From: Halobacteriales archaeon QS_9_68_42
GTDB lineage: Archaea; Halobacteriota; Halobacteria; Halobacteriales; Haloarculaceae
Direction: 5' to 3'
DNA: 10,368 nucleotides
Assembly (NCBI GenBank): GCA_003022905.1
Contig: PXSE01000078.1
Location: forward strand, 1-10,368
Under the pieces are notes generated by a model. It was not told where the DNA came from and did no database searches. It saw only the letters and a list, made by a program, of their open reading frames with translations. Of the stretch, positions 1-6,477 are shown one piece after another; within the stretch, counting starts at the first letter, position 1, and each line of letters opens with the position of its first letter. Position numbers and translations under genes: made by a program.

Positions 1-314
1 ACGACCGCGACGGGTCGGTGCTGCTGCTCGGCGTCGGCCACGCCGTCGACACCTCCCTGCACCTCGCGGAGTACCGCGCGGCGTTCCCGAAGGAGCGGGC
101 CAGCCACCGCGCGCCGGTCCTGCAGGACGGCGAACGGACGATGGTCGAACTCGAGGACATCGAGATAAGCAGCGACGACTTCGAGGCGCTGGGCGCGGCG
201 TTCGAGCGCGAGGTTGGCCTCACCACGGGCGACGTCGGCGCGGCGACGGCGAGGCTGACGCCGCAGCGGCCGCTGGTCGAGTTCGCCGTCGAGTGGTTCG
301 AGGCCAACCGGTAG
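1..314 (+). CDS. AAC(3)-family aminoglycoside N-acetyltransferase, C-terminal part
   Basis: Partial gene: the frame is open from the window's left edge (first whole codon at 3) to TAG at 312-314, giving about 103 residues. The segment LLLGVGHAVDTSLHLAEYRA matches the conserved late block of the AAC(3) antibiotic acetyltransferase family (GVGH-x-x-x-TSLH-x-AE), where the His lies in the acetyl-CoA and substrate pocket. The family moves an acetyl group from acetyl-CoA to the 3-amino group of 2-deoxystreptamine aminoglycosides. Archaeal members are common and their natural substrate is not settled, so resistance should not be assumed. The GTG at 18 is an internal Val inside the conserved block, not a start. 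It ends 48 bp before the carbonic anhydrase gene, which has its own TATA-like box, so the two are probably transcribed separately. Confidence 0.82.
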   Translation, partial: DRDGSVLLLGVGHAVDTSLHLAEYRAAFPKERASHRAPVLQDGERTMVELEDIEISSDDFEALGAAFEREVGLTTGDVGAATARLTPQRPLVEFAVEWFEANR

Positions 315-332
315 CGCGCCGCGAGTCGGGAG

Positions 333-338
333 TTATTT
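333..338 (+). promoter_or_regulatory. TATA-like box for the carbonic anhydrase gene
   Basis: The AT run TTATTT sits in an otherwise GC-rich 48-bp gap, about 27 bp before the ATG at 363. This spacing fits a haloarchaeal TATA box driving a leaderless or nearly leaderless transcript. It is judged by position and composition only. Confidence 0.5.
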
Positions 339-362
339 CGGTCCGGGCCTCCCCGTACCGGT

Positions 363-1043
363 ATGAATCGGGCGCTCGTCGAGTTGCTGGCGGGTAACGC
401 CGACCACGCCGCGGCGTTCGAGGGTCGGTTCGACGACCTGCAGAACGGCCAGCGGCCCGACGCGGTCACCGTCTGCTGTTCCGACTCCCGCGTCCTGCAG
501 GACCGCATGTGGGACAACGACCGCCCCGGACGGCTGTTCACCTGCGGCAACATCGGCAACCGGGTCGTCCAGCGGACCGTCGAGGGAACCAGCGTCTCCG
601 GGGACGTGCTCTACCCGCTGGTCCACGCCGGCACCGAAACGGCCGTCGTCGTCGGTCACACCGGGTGCGGCGCCGTGACCGCCACCTACGACTCCCTGAC
701 CGGCGAGGTGTCCGACGCCCCCGGCATCGAGCACTGCATCGGGCTCCTGGCGCCGCACCTGGAGGACGGCGTCCGGGCGCTGCCGGCGGACGCCGGCCGC
801 GTCGAGTCGATAAACCGCCTCGTCGAGTACAACGTCGACAGACAGGTCGAGTTCCTGCTCGAGGCCGACGACGTGCCCGATACCGTTGACGTCGCGGGCG
901 TCGTCTACGACTTCCAGGACGTCTACGGCGGCCGCCGCGGCGAGGTCTACGTCGTCAACCTCGACGGCGAGACGGACCCCGAGACGCTGCGGGCGTCACA
1001 CCCGGAGACCGCCGACCGGGTTGACCGCCTGTGGACGTACTGA
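363..1043 (+). CDS. Beta-class carbonic anhydrase
   Basis: Encodes 226 residues, a normal length for the family. It catalyses reversible hydration of CO2 to bicarbonate using a Zn ion and is expected to be cytoplasmic because no signal peptide or membrane segment is visible. The beta-class signature is intact. CCSDSR at residues 38-43 gives the Zn-ligand Cys39 and the Asp41/Arg43 dyad. HTGCGAV at 99-105 gives ligands His99 and Cys102. The block FTCGNIGNRV at 59-68 matches the family's RNAGN-type region with haloarchaeal substitutions. The start is ATG 363, placed about 27 bp after a TATA-like box, with the first helix MNRALVELLAGN directly downstream. It could supply bicarbonate for carboxylation reactions or help pH balance. 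Neighbouring genes do not narrow the role. A hairpin pair lies downstream at 1122-1156. Confidence 0.95.
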   Translation: MNRALVELLAGNADHAAAFEGRFDDLQNGQRPDAVTVCCSDSRVLQDRMWDNDRPGRLFTCGNIGNRVVQRTVEGTSVSGDVLYPLVHAGTETAVVVGHTGCGAVTATYDSLTGEVSDAPGIEHCIGLLAPHLEDGVRALPADAGRVESINRLVEYNVDRQVEFLLEADDVPDTVDVAGVVYDFQDVYGGRRGEVYVVNLDGETDPETLRASHPETADRVDRLWTY

Positions 1044-1121
1044 GGATAGGGCGCTGTCGCGTCTCCGAGGCCGCCGGGAGCCGTCGAGGGTGGTCTTCGC
1101 CGGGGCGTTTCGAGCCTGGGC

Positions 1122-1156
1122 CCCCGACAGCGGGGTGGTCAGCGCGATTCGCGCTG
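1122..1156. terminator. Two adjacent hairpins between convergent genes
   Basis: The gap 1044-1226 lies between the convergent carbonic anhydrase and toxin genes and holds no credible gene. It contains CCCC-GACAGC-GGGG at 1122-1135 and a perfect 7-bp stem CAGCGCG-ATT-CGCGCTG at 1140-1156. No U-run follows on either strand, so termination is an inference from position; the second palindrome could equally be a protein-binding site. Confidence 0.3.
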
Positions 1157-1226
1157 TTCGACCCTGTTCGGTTCTCGAACTAATGTTGCGGATTTCGCCT
1201 GCCTTGCCGCTCTCTCCGGAGTGGCA

Positions 1227-1511
1227 TCAGTCATCGTTGGCGGTGTACGCGCCACCACGGCGCTTGATTCGGGCAACCGACATTCGCTGTTCTTTTTGCC
1301 GGAACGTCACGGCGAGACGGAACTCTCCAACACGGACTTTCTTTCGGGGACTGTTCCGAAGTGGTTCGCCGTATTCGGGCGGGTCGCGCCACGGAGAATC
1401 GACGATTTCGTCGAGTTTGTCGAGAATACGGTCCTGTTCGTGCGGGTCGAGCGCGGCGAGGTCGTCCCGTGCCTTCGAGGCGAGTTCCCACGTCCAGTCG
1501 CCATCACTCAT
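1227..1511 (-). CDS. RelE/ParE-family toxin of a type II toxin-antitoxin pair
   Basis: Encodes 94 residues from the ATG at 1511-1509, chosen because it overlaps the antitoxin stop in ATGAGTGA and because the frame further upstream is Arg/Ser-rich and antisense-like. The sequence follows the RelE/ParE plan: an N-terminal helical hairpin (about residues 12-40, AL-D-PHEQDRILDKLDEIV), then the strand block KVRVGEFRLAVTF at 58-70, and the C-terminal strand RIKRRGGAYT at 81-90 that corresponds to the family's basic HR-x-x-Y ending. RelE members cleave ribosome-bound mRNA and ParE members poison gyrase; the sequence does not say which applies here. It is basic around residues 56-86, unlike the acidic housekeeping proteins nearby. 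It is the second gene of the operon and would be neutralised and co-repressed by the upstream antitoxin. Confidence 0.8.
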   Translation of the reverse strand: MSDGDWTWELASKARDDLAALDPHEQDRILDKLDEIVDSPWRDPPEYGEPLRNSPRKKVRVGEFRLAVTFRQKEQRMSVARIKRRGGAYTANDD

Positions 1512-1788
1512 CGCCGTCCGTGCCGAACCGCTCGCGGGCCTCCTCGGCACTCGTCGTCCGCCCCTCGCGGATATCCTCTTCCGCTTCGAGAAGCGCCACG
1601 AGTTCGTCGCGGTCGAACGTCGGGAACTCGATTGCATCGCGCAGCGTATATCGGATGAACTCGCTCCGACTGTTGAAGCCGCGCCCCTGCCAGGTCCCGT
1701 CTATCTCGTCGAGAAACGACTGTGTGACTTTGAAATTCACCGTGACTATCTCGTCGTCGCCGTCGTTTTCTGTGGTCGCTCTAGACAT
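1504..1788 (-). CDS. Ribbon-helix-helix (CopG-type) antitoxin
   Basis: Encodes 94 residues. Residues 14-20 (IVTVNFK) form the DNA-contacting beta strand, 22-32 the first helix, and GFNSRSEFIRYTLR at 38-51 the second helix with the usual SRSE-F-R pattern. The C-terminal half (about 58-94, EAEEDIREGRTTSAEEARERFG) is an acidic, probably flexible toxin-binding tail of the kind seen in RHH antitoxins. The stop overlaps the toxin start by 8 bp, implying translational coupling. Such proteins usually repress their own operon as dimers bound to repeated sites; two GGTAA-x-AC repeats lie just upstream at 1795-1813. The start at 1788 is supported by a TATA-like box about 30 bp upstream and fits a leaderless message. 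Confidence 0.85.
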   Translation of the reverse strand: MSRATTENDGDDEIVTVNFKVTQSFLDEIDGTWQGRGFNSRSEFIRYTLRDAIEFPTFDRDELVALLEAEEDIREGRTTSAEEARERFGTDGDE

Positions 1789-1794
1789 ACGTCT

Positions 1795-1836
1795 GTATTA
1801 CCTTCGTCTTACCATATTTATTTCGCTGGTAAATAC
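1795..1836 (-). promoter_or_regulatory. Toxin-antitoxin promoter with repeated operator-like sites
   Basis: Read on the minus strand, AAATAAATA (1815-1823) is the TATA-like box, centred about 30 bp before the antitoxin ATG. Between it and the start lie two direct repeats 11 bp apart, GGTAAGAC (1806-1813) and GGTAATAC (1795-1802). A third related copy in the opposite orientation, GTATTTACC (1828-1836), sits on the far side of the TATA box. The one-turn spacing suits cooperative binding of RHH dimers and would block TBP/TFB or the polymerase. The repeats are seen; the regulation is inferred. Confidence 0.5.
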
Positions 1837-1961
1837 GCTCCTCGTTGGAGGAACACACCAGGGGCAGAGTCACCGGTTCGACTGGACTGACCCCGTATTA
1901 GCCGCCGCGAATGGGGGGCGACAGGACATCATGCGATTCAACGAGGAAGGGTAGGTGATGC

Positions 1962-1980
1962 AGGCCGGGGCAGTCGGCCT
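1962..1980. repeat. Hairpin in the gap upstream of the toxin-antitoxin pair
   Basis: AGGCCG-GGGCAGT-CGGCCT forms a perfect 6-bp stem with a 7-nt loop. It lies downstream of the chorismate mutase stop (2029, minus strand), so it could help end that transcript, but no U-run is present. The rest of 1837-2028 shows a small TCCTC-GTTG-GAGGA hairpin (1839-1852) and no convincing gene. Confidence 0.3.
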
Positions 1981-2318
1981 ACAGCTGTTGTGACGCTAAT
2001 TCCACCATCGCGTAGTCTCCTAATAATGCTACCGCGACTCCCGCTGTTCGACCTTGTTCAGCTCGATAAGCAGCCGGAAGATGGCCTTCACGAGGTTGGC
2101 GTCAACGTCGAACTGTTCGGCGTTCTCGCCGGCCCGCTCCATGACCGCGGCCTCCTGTGACTCGTCGGTGGTCGGCATCCCCTGCTGTCGTTTGACCTCC
2201 GCGATGCTCTCGGCGACGTACGTTCGCTGGGCTATCAGCTCGACTATCTCGCGGTCGATGGTGCGTATCTCGGTGCGGAGTTCGTCGAGGTCCATCCCCT
2301 CGGTGCCGCGGTCGTCGG

Positions 2319-3164
<846 letters not shown>

Positions 3165-3186
3165 CACGCACACCTCGCCGTGGCGG

Positions 3187-3194
3187 CTACTAAG
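3187..3194 (-). promoter_or_regulatory. TATA-like box for the shikimate kinase operon
   Basis: CTTAGTAG on the minus strand is centred about 26 bp before the ATG at 3164. The surrounding 221-bp divergent gap (3165-3385) contains no credible gene. The opposite gene has only a weak CCTTTT element at 3355-3360, about 28 bp before its ATG at 3386. Confidence 0.35.
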
Positions 3195-3385
3195 CGGTGG
3201 CGGTTAGCACAACAGCGGAGACTGGAGAACACCCACCACTTCACACACAACATCCACCTCCCCGGGGCCGACCGCCCCTTCGAGATCGACGGGTCCGGGT
3301 CAGCGACGGCGGCGACGGCGGCGCCGACCACTGACCCCTGGGTGCAACCGCCTTCCTTTTGCCGACGCCGGCGCAACGACGACGT

Positions 3386-3868
3386 ATGCCCCAGCGAAGC
3401 GACATCGCCCCGGAGACCCTCCGCATCTCGCTCGATCCGGAGGGCGTCGAGGTGGAGTACCTTGACGGCCGGTCGGTGTTCTACCACGGCGTGCCGACCA
3501 AGCGCGGGGGGTCGGTCGTCTGTGGCCCCGGCAAGGACGTCCACGTGTTGGTCACCTCGCCCGACGGGCGGGAGGGCGTGATGGTGTACGTCAACGACCG
3601 GAACACCCACGACGAGATACTGGAGTCGACCGGCGTCGGTCGGGTCCTGCTCGACGGCGGCGAGGAGACGTCGCTGTTTCCGGGCGTCGAGGCCGAAAAC
3701 CACGGCTACCGAATCGAGGTGACCGCGGACCCCGAGGGCGCCCGAGGCCGCGTGTTCGTCTTCGCCGAGGACGAGATGGGCGAGGCCGCCTACGAAATCG
3801 TCGCGAAGGGAGCGGGCGACGCCGGGGACAGCGGCGCCAACGGGTCGACGAACGATGGGGGCCGGTGA
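3386..3868 (+). CDS. DUF5796-like conserved haloarchaeal protein
   Basis: Encodes 160 residues with no assigned function. The core, residues about 5-140, resembles the haloarchaeal DUF5796 family as I recall it, with blocks VEYLDGRSVFYHGVP (21-35), GKDVHVLVTSPDGREGVMVY (48-67), NDRNTHDEILESTGVGRVLL (69-88), LFPGVEAE (96-103) and GRVFVFAEDEMGE (122-134). The pattern of alternating hydrophobic residues suggests a mostly beta soluble protein, with no membrane segment or signal peptide. The last 20 residues (GAGDAGDSGANGSTNDGGR) are a disordered-looking acidic, Gly-rich tail. ATG 3386 is chosen over an in-frame upstream codon at 3359 because the latter adds a basic peptide (PTPAQRRR) not typical here. 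The next gene starts on the last base of its stop (TGATG), so the two are translationally coupled and probably act together. Confidence 0.8.
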   Translation: MPQRSDIAPETLRISLDPEGVEVEYLDGRSVFYHGVPTKRGGSVVCGPGKDVHVLVTSPDGREGVMVYVNDRNTHDEILESTGVGRVLLDGGEETSLFPGVEAENHGYRIEVTADPEGARGRVFVFAEDEMGEAAYEIVAKGAGDAGDSGANGSTNDGGR

Positions 3869-4110
3869 TGCCGCTGGAGAAGCCCTGGAAGCCGCTGGAG
3901 CGGGCGACCATCGGGTCGGTGCCGGACAGCTACGGCGTCTACGAACTCGGCGACGGGGACGGCAACGTGCTGGCCGTCGAGGCTGGCGTCCTCCGGGACG
4001 AGCTCAAGGAGGCGCTCGCGTACGGCGACGGCTCGCGGATCCGCTGGACGGCCACGCAGAACCGCGCGGAGGCCGAACGGCTCCTCGAGGAACACCGGGA
4101 CCGGCTTTAG
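3868..4110 (+). CDS. Small GIY-YIG-like protein lacking the catalytic signature
   Basis: Encodes 80 residues. The ATG at 3868 shares its A with the TGA of the preceding gene; a GTG one codon earlier (3865) is also possible. The layout resembles a GIY-YIG domain: VPDSYGVYEL at 18-27 matches the P-x-x-x-G-(I/V)-Y strand; GNVLAVEAGVLRDELKEAL at 32-50 fits the strand normally written YIG followed by the LR-x-R-L helix; TATQNRAEAERLLEEHRDRL at 61-80 fits the closing strand and the EA-x-x-LE helix. The YIG block reads AVE and the usual catalytic Arg position reads Glu (LRDEL), so nuclease activity is unlikely. A binding or structural role for this fold is more plausible. The family match is my inference from pattern, not a search. 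The stop codon overlaps the convergent aIF2-beta stop. Confidence 0.7.
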   Translation: MPLEKPWKPLERATIGSVPDSYGVYELGDGDGNVLAVEAGVLRDELKEALAYGDGSRIRWTATQNRAEAERLLEEHRDRL

Positions 4111-4511
4111 GTGCCGGTCGCGGAGCGGGCGCCGCAGGCCTCACACCGCAGGACCTTCGCGCCGTTCTCGGTCTCCAGGCGCGTGTCCGGTAGCCCACAC
4201 TCCGAGCAGAGGACGTACCCCTCGGCGTACTCCTCGACGGCCTCGCGGACGCGACTGGGCCGGAACTCGCCGGTCAGCCGCAGCCGGCCCCGCTCGTCGA
4301 TGTTGGCGCTGGTGCCCATCTCGTTTTGGAGGTACTTCATGAGGCGCGTGTCCTCGCGGTCGAGGACGTCGAGCGTCGACTGGAAGTTTTCGTAGACGGT
4401 GACGTTGCCCTCCTGTCTGACCTCGGGGTCCGGCAACGAGAACCGGCTCCCGGAGCCCTCGATGTTGGGCGTCTCCTCGAGCGCGCGGTCGAGTTGGTCC
4501 TCGTAGTCCAT
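4107..4511 (-). CDS. Translation initiation factor aIF2, beta subunit
   Basis: Encodes 134 residues. As part of the aIF2 alpha-beta-gamma trimer it helps carry initiator Met-tRNA to the small ribosomal subunit. Residues 1-30 hold the short N-terminal helix (YEDQLDRALEE) that docks on the gamma subunit. Residues 35-100 form the central alpha-beta domain with the conserved VYENFQSTLDVLDRE and LMKYLQNEMGTSANID blocks. The C-terminal zinc ribbon has Cys102, Cys105, Cys123 and Cys126 (LCSECG and LRCEACG). Length is normal for archaeal aIF2-beta without a C-terminal extension. ATG 4511 is supported by a TATA-like box about 28 bp upstream. Its TAA stop (4109-4107) overlaps the TAG of the convergent small gene by 2 bp. 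Confidence 0.96.
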   Translation of the reverse strand: MDYEDQLDRALEETPNIEGSGSRFSLPDPEVRQEGNVTVYENFQSTLDVLDREDTRLMKYLQNEMGTSANIDERGRLRLTGEFRPSRVREAVEEYAEGYVLCSECGLPDTRLETENGAKVLRCEACGARSATGT

Positions 4512-4535
4512 GAACGGGGGTTGGCGGGCTGCCAG

Positions 4536-4547
4536 CAAAAAGCTTTC
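4536..4547 (-). promoter_or_regulatory. TATA-like box for aIF2-beta
   Basis: GAAAGCTTTTTG on the minus strand is the only AT-rich run upstream of the aIF2-beta ATG and is centred about 28-30 bp from it, consistent with a leaderless transcript. Confidence 0.45.
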
Positions 4548-4619
4548 AGCCACCCCCGGCCGGGGGCGGCGAATCCCGAAACGTATGATGCTCTGTCGCA
4601 CGGGGCTTCTACCGGGGAT

Positions 4620-4651
4620 ACGTGTTAACCCGTGTCAGGATAGTTCTATAT
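4620..4651 (+). promoter_or_regulatory. UPF0058 promoter with an adjacent palindrome
   Basis: TCTATAT at 4645-4651 is a good TATA-like box about 31 bp before the ATG at 4679. Immediately upstream lies ACGTGTTAACCCGT (4620-4633), a palindrome in which six of seven base pairs match around a GTTAAC centre. A wider CACGGG/CCCGTG pair (4599-4604 and 4629-4634) overlaps it. The position next to the TFB-binding side of the TATA box suits an activator or repressor site; the regulator is unknown. Confidence 0.45.
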
Positions 4652-4678
4652 GTCCCGAGTTTTTATTCAAAGGTGACC

Positions 4679-4915
4679 ATGAAAAAGCAGGAGCTCATCC
4701 ATCTCCACGGCCTGCTTGCAGAGGTTTGCGAGCACTACGAACAGATGGCAGAGTGTAACGTAGAGCACACCAAGTACACCGAACTCGGTATCCGACCGAC
4801 ATCGATCCACAAATCGAAGACCGACCACAAAGCGGCCGTTTCTGCGCTAGCTGACGGAATCACCGAAGAGATGGAGCGCGAGGTCGAGGCTCCCGTCTCG
4901 GCCGCCGCCGACTGA
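4679..4915 (+). CDS. UPF0058 family protein
   Basis: Encodes 78 residues, a normal length for this small archaeal family of unknown function. The signature start KKQELIHLHGLLAEVCEHYE (2-21) and the centre YTELGIRPTSIHKSKTDHKA (32-51) are typical. The conserved His residues (8, 10, 19, 29, 43, 49) together with Cys17 and Cys25 are suggestive of metal binding, but this is not shown here. The protein is predicted to be mostly helical and soluble. ATG 4679 begins the family's conserved KKQELIHLH block; the in-frame codon at 4622 is rejected because it would read through the promoter. Its last 56 bp overlap the end of the convergent UPF0212 gene. Confidence 0.93.
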   Translation: MKKQELIHLHGLLAEVCEHYEQMAECNVEHTKYTELGIRPTSIHKSKTDHKAAVSALADGITEEMEREVEAPVSAAAD

Positions 4916-5354
4916 CCGCGGACGAAACGCCGTTCTCTCCCTCGTCGTCATCTGGGGCGGACGTCTCCGACTCCTCGGCCGCCTCGGCAGTCCCCTCGTT
5001 TTCTTCCCCGTCGTCCGCCTCGACGACCTCGACCTCGACGACTTCGAGTGGGATGTTCTCGAGCCGCTGGCCGATCTCCTTGCGGGCCACGCGGGAGGCG
5101 TGCTCGTCGCGCTCGACGTTGAACACGGTCATCTCCAGTTCGAGGGCGACGAGGCCCTCGTCGGCGGCGATGAACGCCGACTCGAGTTCGTCATCGCAGT
5201 GCGGACACCGTCGCTTGCCCATGTCTATCTCGACGTAGTTGAGGTCGGGATTGAGCATCTCGCCGGTCTTCGAGATGGCTATCCGCACCGCCTCGTCGGC
5301 CGTCTCCACGTCGTAGACCGGAACGGCCGCCTCGACGACGACTCGGCAATCCAT
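4860..5354 (-). CDS. UPF0212 (DUF555) family protein with an unusual C-terminal tail
   Basis: Encodes 164 residues. Residues 1-112 match the archaeal UPF0212 family, with ISKTGEMLNPDLNYVEID (28-45), the CPHC metal-type motif (Cys50, Cys53) next to DELESAFIAADEGLVALELE (55-74), and HASRVARKEIGQRLENIPLEVVEVEVVE (85-112). The function is unknown. Only one CxxC is present, so Zn binding would need a dimer or other ligands. After a Glu/Asp-rich linker (113-142) the tail turns strongly basic (SRRRPRREPRPRAPSLR, 148-164). That part is antisense to the end of UPF0058 and looks like read-out after loss of an earlier stop. ATG 5354 fits the family start; an in-frame ATG at 5381 would add nine residues (MSVATQHIH). 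Confidence 0.88.
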   Translation of the reverse strand: MDCRVVVEAAVPVYDVETADEAVRIAISKTGEMLNPDLNYVEIDMGKRRCPHCDDELESAFIAADEGLVALELEMTVFNVERDEHASRVARKEIGQRLENIPLEVVEVEVVEADDGEENEGTAEAAEESETSAPDDDEGENGVSSAVSRRRPRREPRPRAPSLR

Positions 5355-5459
5355 GTGAATGTGTTGCGTGGCCACCGACATGAACCTTCGCCCGGGGGCC
5401 GTGTCGTGGCGATTGCCGAACTCGAAAGCCCAAAACCCGCGGCCGTCGTGGAGCAATCC

Positions 5460-6371
5460 ATGGACACTGGTAGCCGTCCGGTCGAGCGGTTCGACGGCGG
5501 CTTCGACCTGCAGGCGACCGTCGAGAGCGGCCAGTCGTACCTCTGGCGACGGGCGGACGGCCGGATGTACGAGCGGACCGACGCCGCCGGCGGCGACGCC
5601 CGGTACCGACTCGCGCTCCCGTCGACGGCCACCGAGACCAACGAACCCGAGGCCATCCGGGTCCGACAGGCCGACGGACTCCTCGAGTGGGAGGCCTCGA
5701 CCCCCAACGCCTACGACCGCCTCGTCGAGTTGCTCAGGCTGGACGACGACCTCGACTCCATCGTCGCGGCGACCCCCGACGACGACCTGCTCGAGACCGC
5801 CTACGACGCCTTCCGGGGGATGCGACTGGTTCGGGACCCGCCGTTCCCGTCGTTGGTCTCGTTCATCTGCTCGGCGCAGATGCGGGTCGGCCGTATCCAC
5901 GGGATGCAGGTGTCGCTGGCCGAGCGGTACGGCGAGACGGTCACCTTCGACGGCGAGACGTACCACGCGTTCCCGACCCCCGACCGGCTGGCGGCGGCCT
6001 CCGAGGCCGACCTCCGGGAGCTGTCGCTCGGGTACCGCGCGCCCTACGTCCAGCGGACCGCCGAGATGGTCGCGGGAGGCGAGGCGCATCCGGCGGAGGC
6101 CCGCGGCCGCGAGTACGAGGGCGCCCGTGAGTACCTGACGCGGTTCGTCGGCGTCGGACAGAAAGTGGCCGACTGCGTGCTCCTGTTCTCACTGGGCTAC
6201 CTGCAGGCCGTCCCGCTTGACACCTGGATCCGGACCGCCATCGAGGAGCACTACCCCGACTGCGAGCGCGGCAACTACGAGGAGACTTCCCGGGCCATCC
6301 GCGAGCGGTTCGGCGGCGAGTACGCCGGGTACACACAGACCTACGTGTTCCACTACCTCCGCGGGTCCTAA
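5460..6371 (+). CDS. 8-oxoguanine DNA glycosylase/AP lyase, OGG type
   Basis: Encodes 303 residues. It removes 8-oxoguanine from DNA and nicks the abasic site in base excision repair. The two-domain OGG layout is visible. The N-terminal OGG_N-like domain (about 1-115) carries SGQSYLWRR (23-31), cf. the GQSFRW of OGG1. The HhH-GPD domain (about 120-300) carries SFICSAQMRVGRIHGM (134-149), the hairpin YLTRFVGVGQKVADCVL (225-241) with catalytic Lys235, and AVPLDTW (250-256) with catalytic Asp254. No FeS-cluster cysteine loop follows, which separates it from Nth and MutY. ATG 5460 is chosen because the upstream frame enters the divergent UPF0212 promoter. Its TAA stop ends on the first base of the 81-bp palindromic element. 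Confidence 0.93.
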   Translation: MDTGSRPVERFDGGFDLQATVESGQSYLWRRADGRMYERTDAAGGDARYRLALPSTATETNEPEAIRVRQADGLLEWEASTPNAYDRLVELLRLDDDLDSIVAATPDDDLLETAYDAFRGMRLVRDPPFPSLVSFICSAQMRVGRIHGMQVSLAERYGETVTFDGETYHAFPTPDRLAAASEADLRELSLGYRAPYVQRTAEMVAGGEAHPAEARGREYEGAREYLTRFVGVGQKVADCVLLFSLGYLQAVPLDTWIRTAIEEHYPDCERGNYEETSRAIRERFGGEYAGYTQTYVFHYLRGS

Positions 6372-6451
6372 TACTGATTGCTATGAGTCATTAGCGGATG
6401 ACCGCCCGACTGCGAGCGGTCCTACCGACAAACAGTCACAGCAATCAGTAT
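6371..6451. mobile_element. 81-bp palindromic mini-element (MITE-like)
   Basis: Terminal inverted repeats read ATACTGATTGCTATGA at the left (6371-6386) and ATACTGATTGCTGTGA from the right end inward (6451-6436): 12 bp identical, one mismatch, then 3 more identical. A second stem, GACCGC (6400-6405) and GCGGTC (6416-6421), is centred on the same point, so the whole unit is one extended imperfect palindrome. It is far too short to encode a transposase. The outermost bases can be read as TA-CTGATTGCT...AGCAATCAG-TA, compatible with TA target use, though a TA duplication cannot be told apart from repeat sequence. It sits exactly between the OGG stop and the acylphosphatase promoter. It could also act as a transcription terminator hairpin. 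Confidence 0.65.
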
Positions 6452-6477
6452 GACCCGGCGCCCCGCGAGCCGGGACC

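Noticed and set aside
886..1890. Long plus-strand open frame of 334 codons across the carbonic anhydrase end and the toxin-antitoxin region
   Set aside because: It overlaps the well-supported carbonic anhydrase and is antisense to both toxin-antitoxin genes; its product is Arg/Ser-rich with no recognisable domain.
1871..1890. GGTTCGACTGG resembling a tRNA T-loop
   Set aside because: The flanking 5-bp stems do not pair and no anticodon arm or acceptor stem lies upstream.
1931..1954. Peptide MRFNEEG before a stop, like the IS630-type transposase phrase RFNEEG
   Set aside because: Only seven residues match, the surrounding frames show no further transposase sequence, and no terminal repeats are present. 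It is too short to call an IS relic.
5355..6089. Upstream extension of the UPF0212 frame on the minus strand
   Set aside because: It lies antisense to the OGG gene and the promoter gap; the conserved UPF0212 domain begins at the ATG at 5354.
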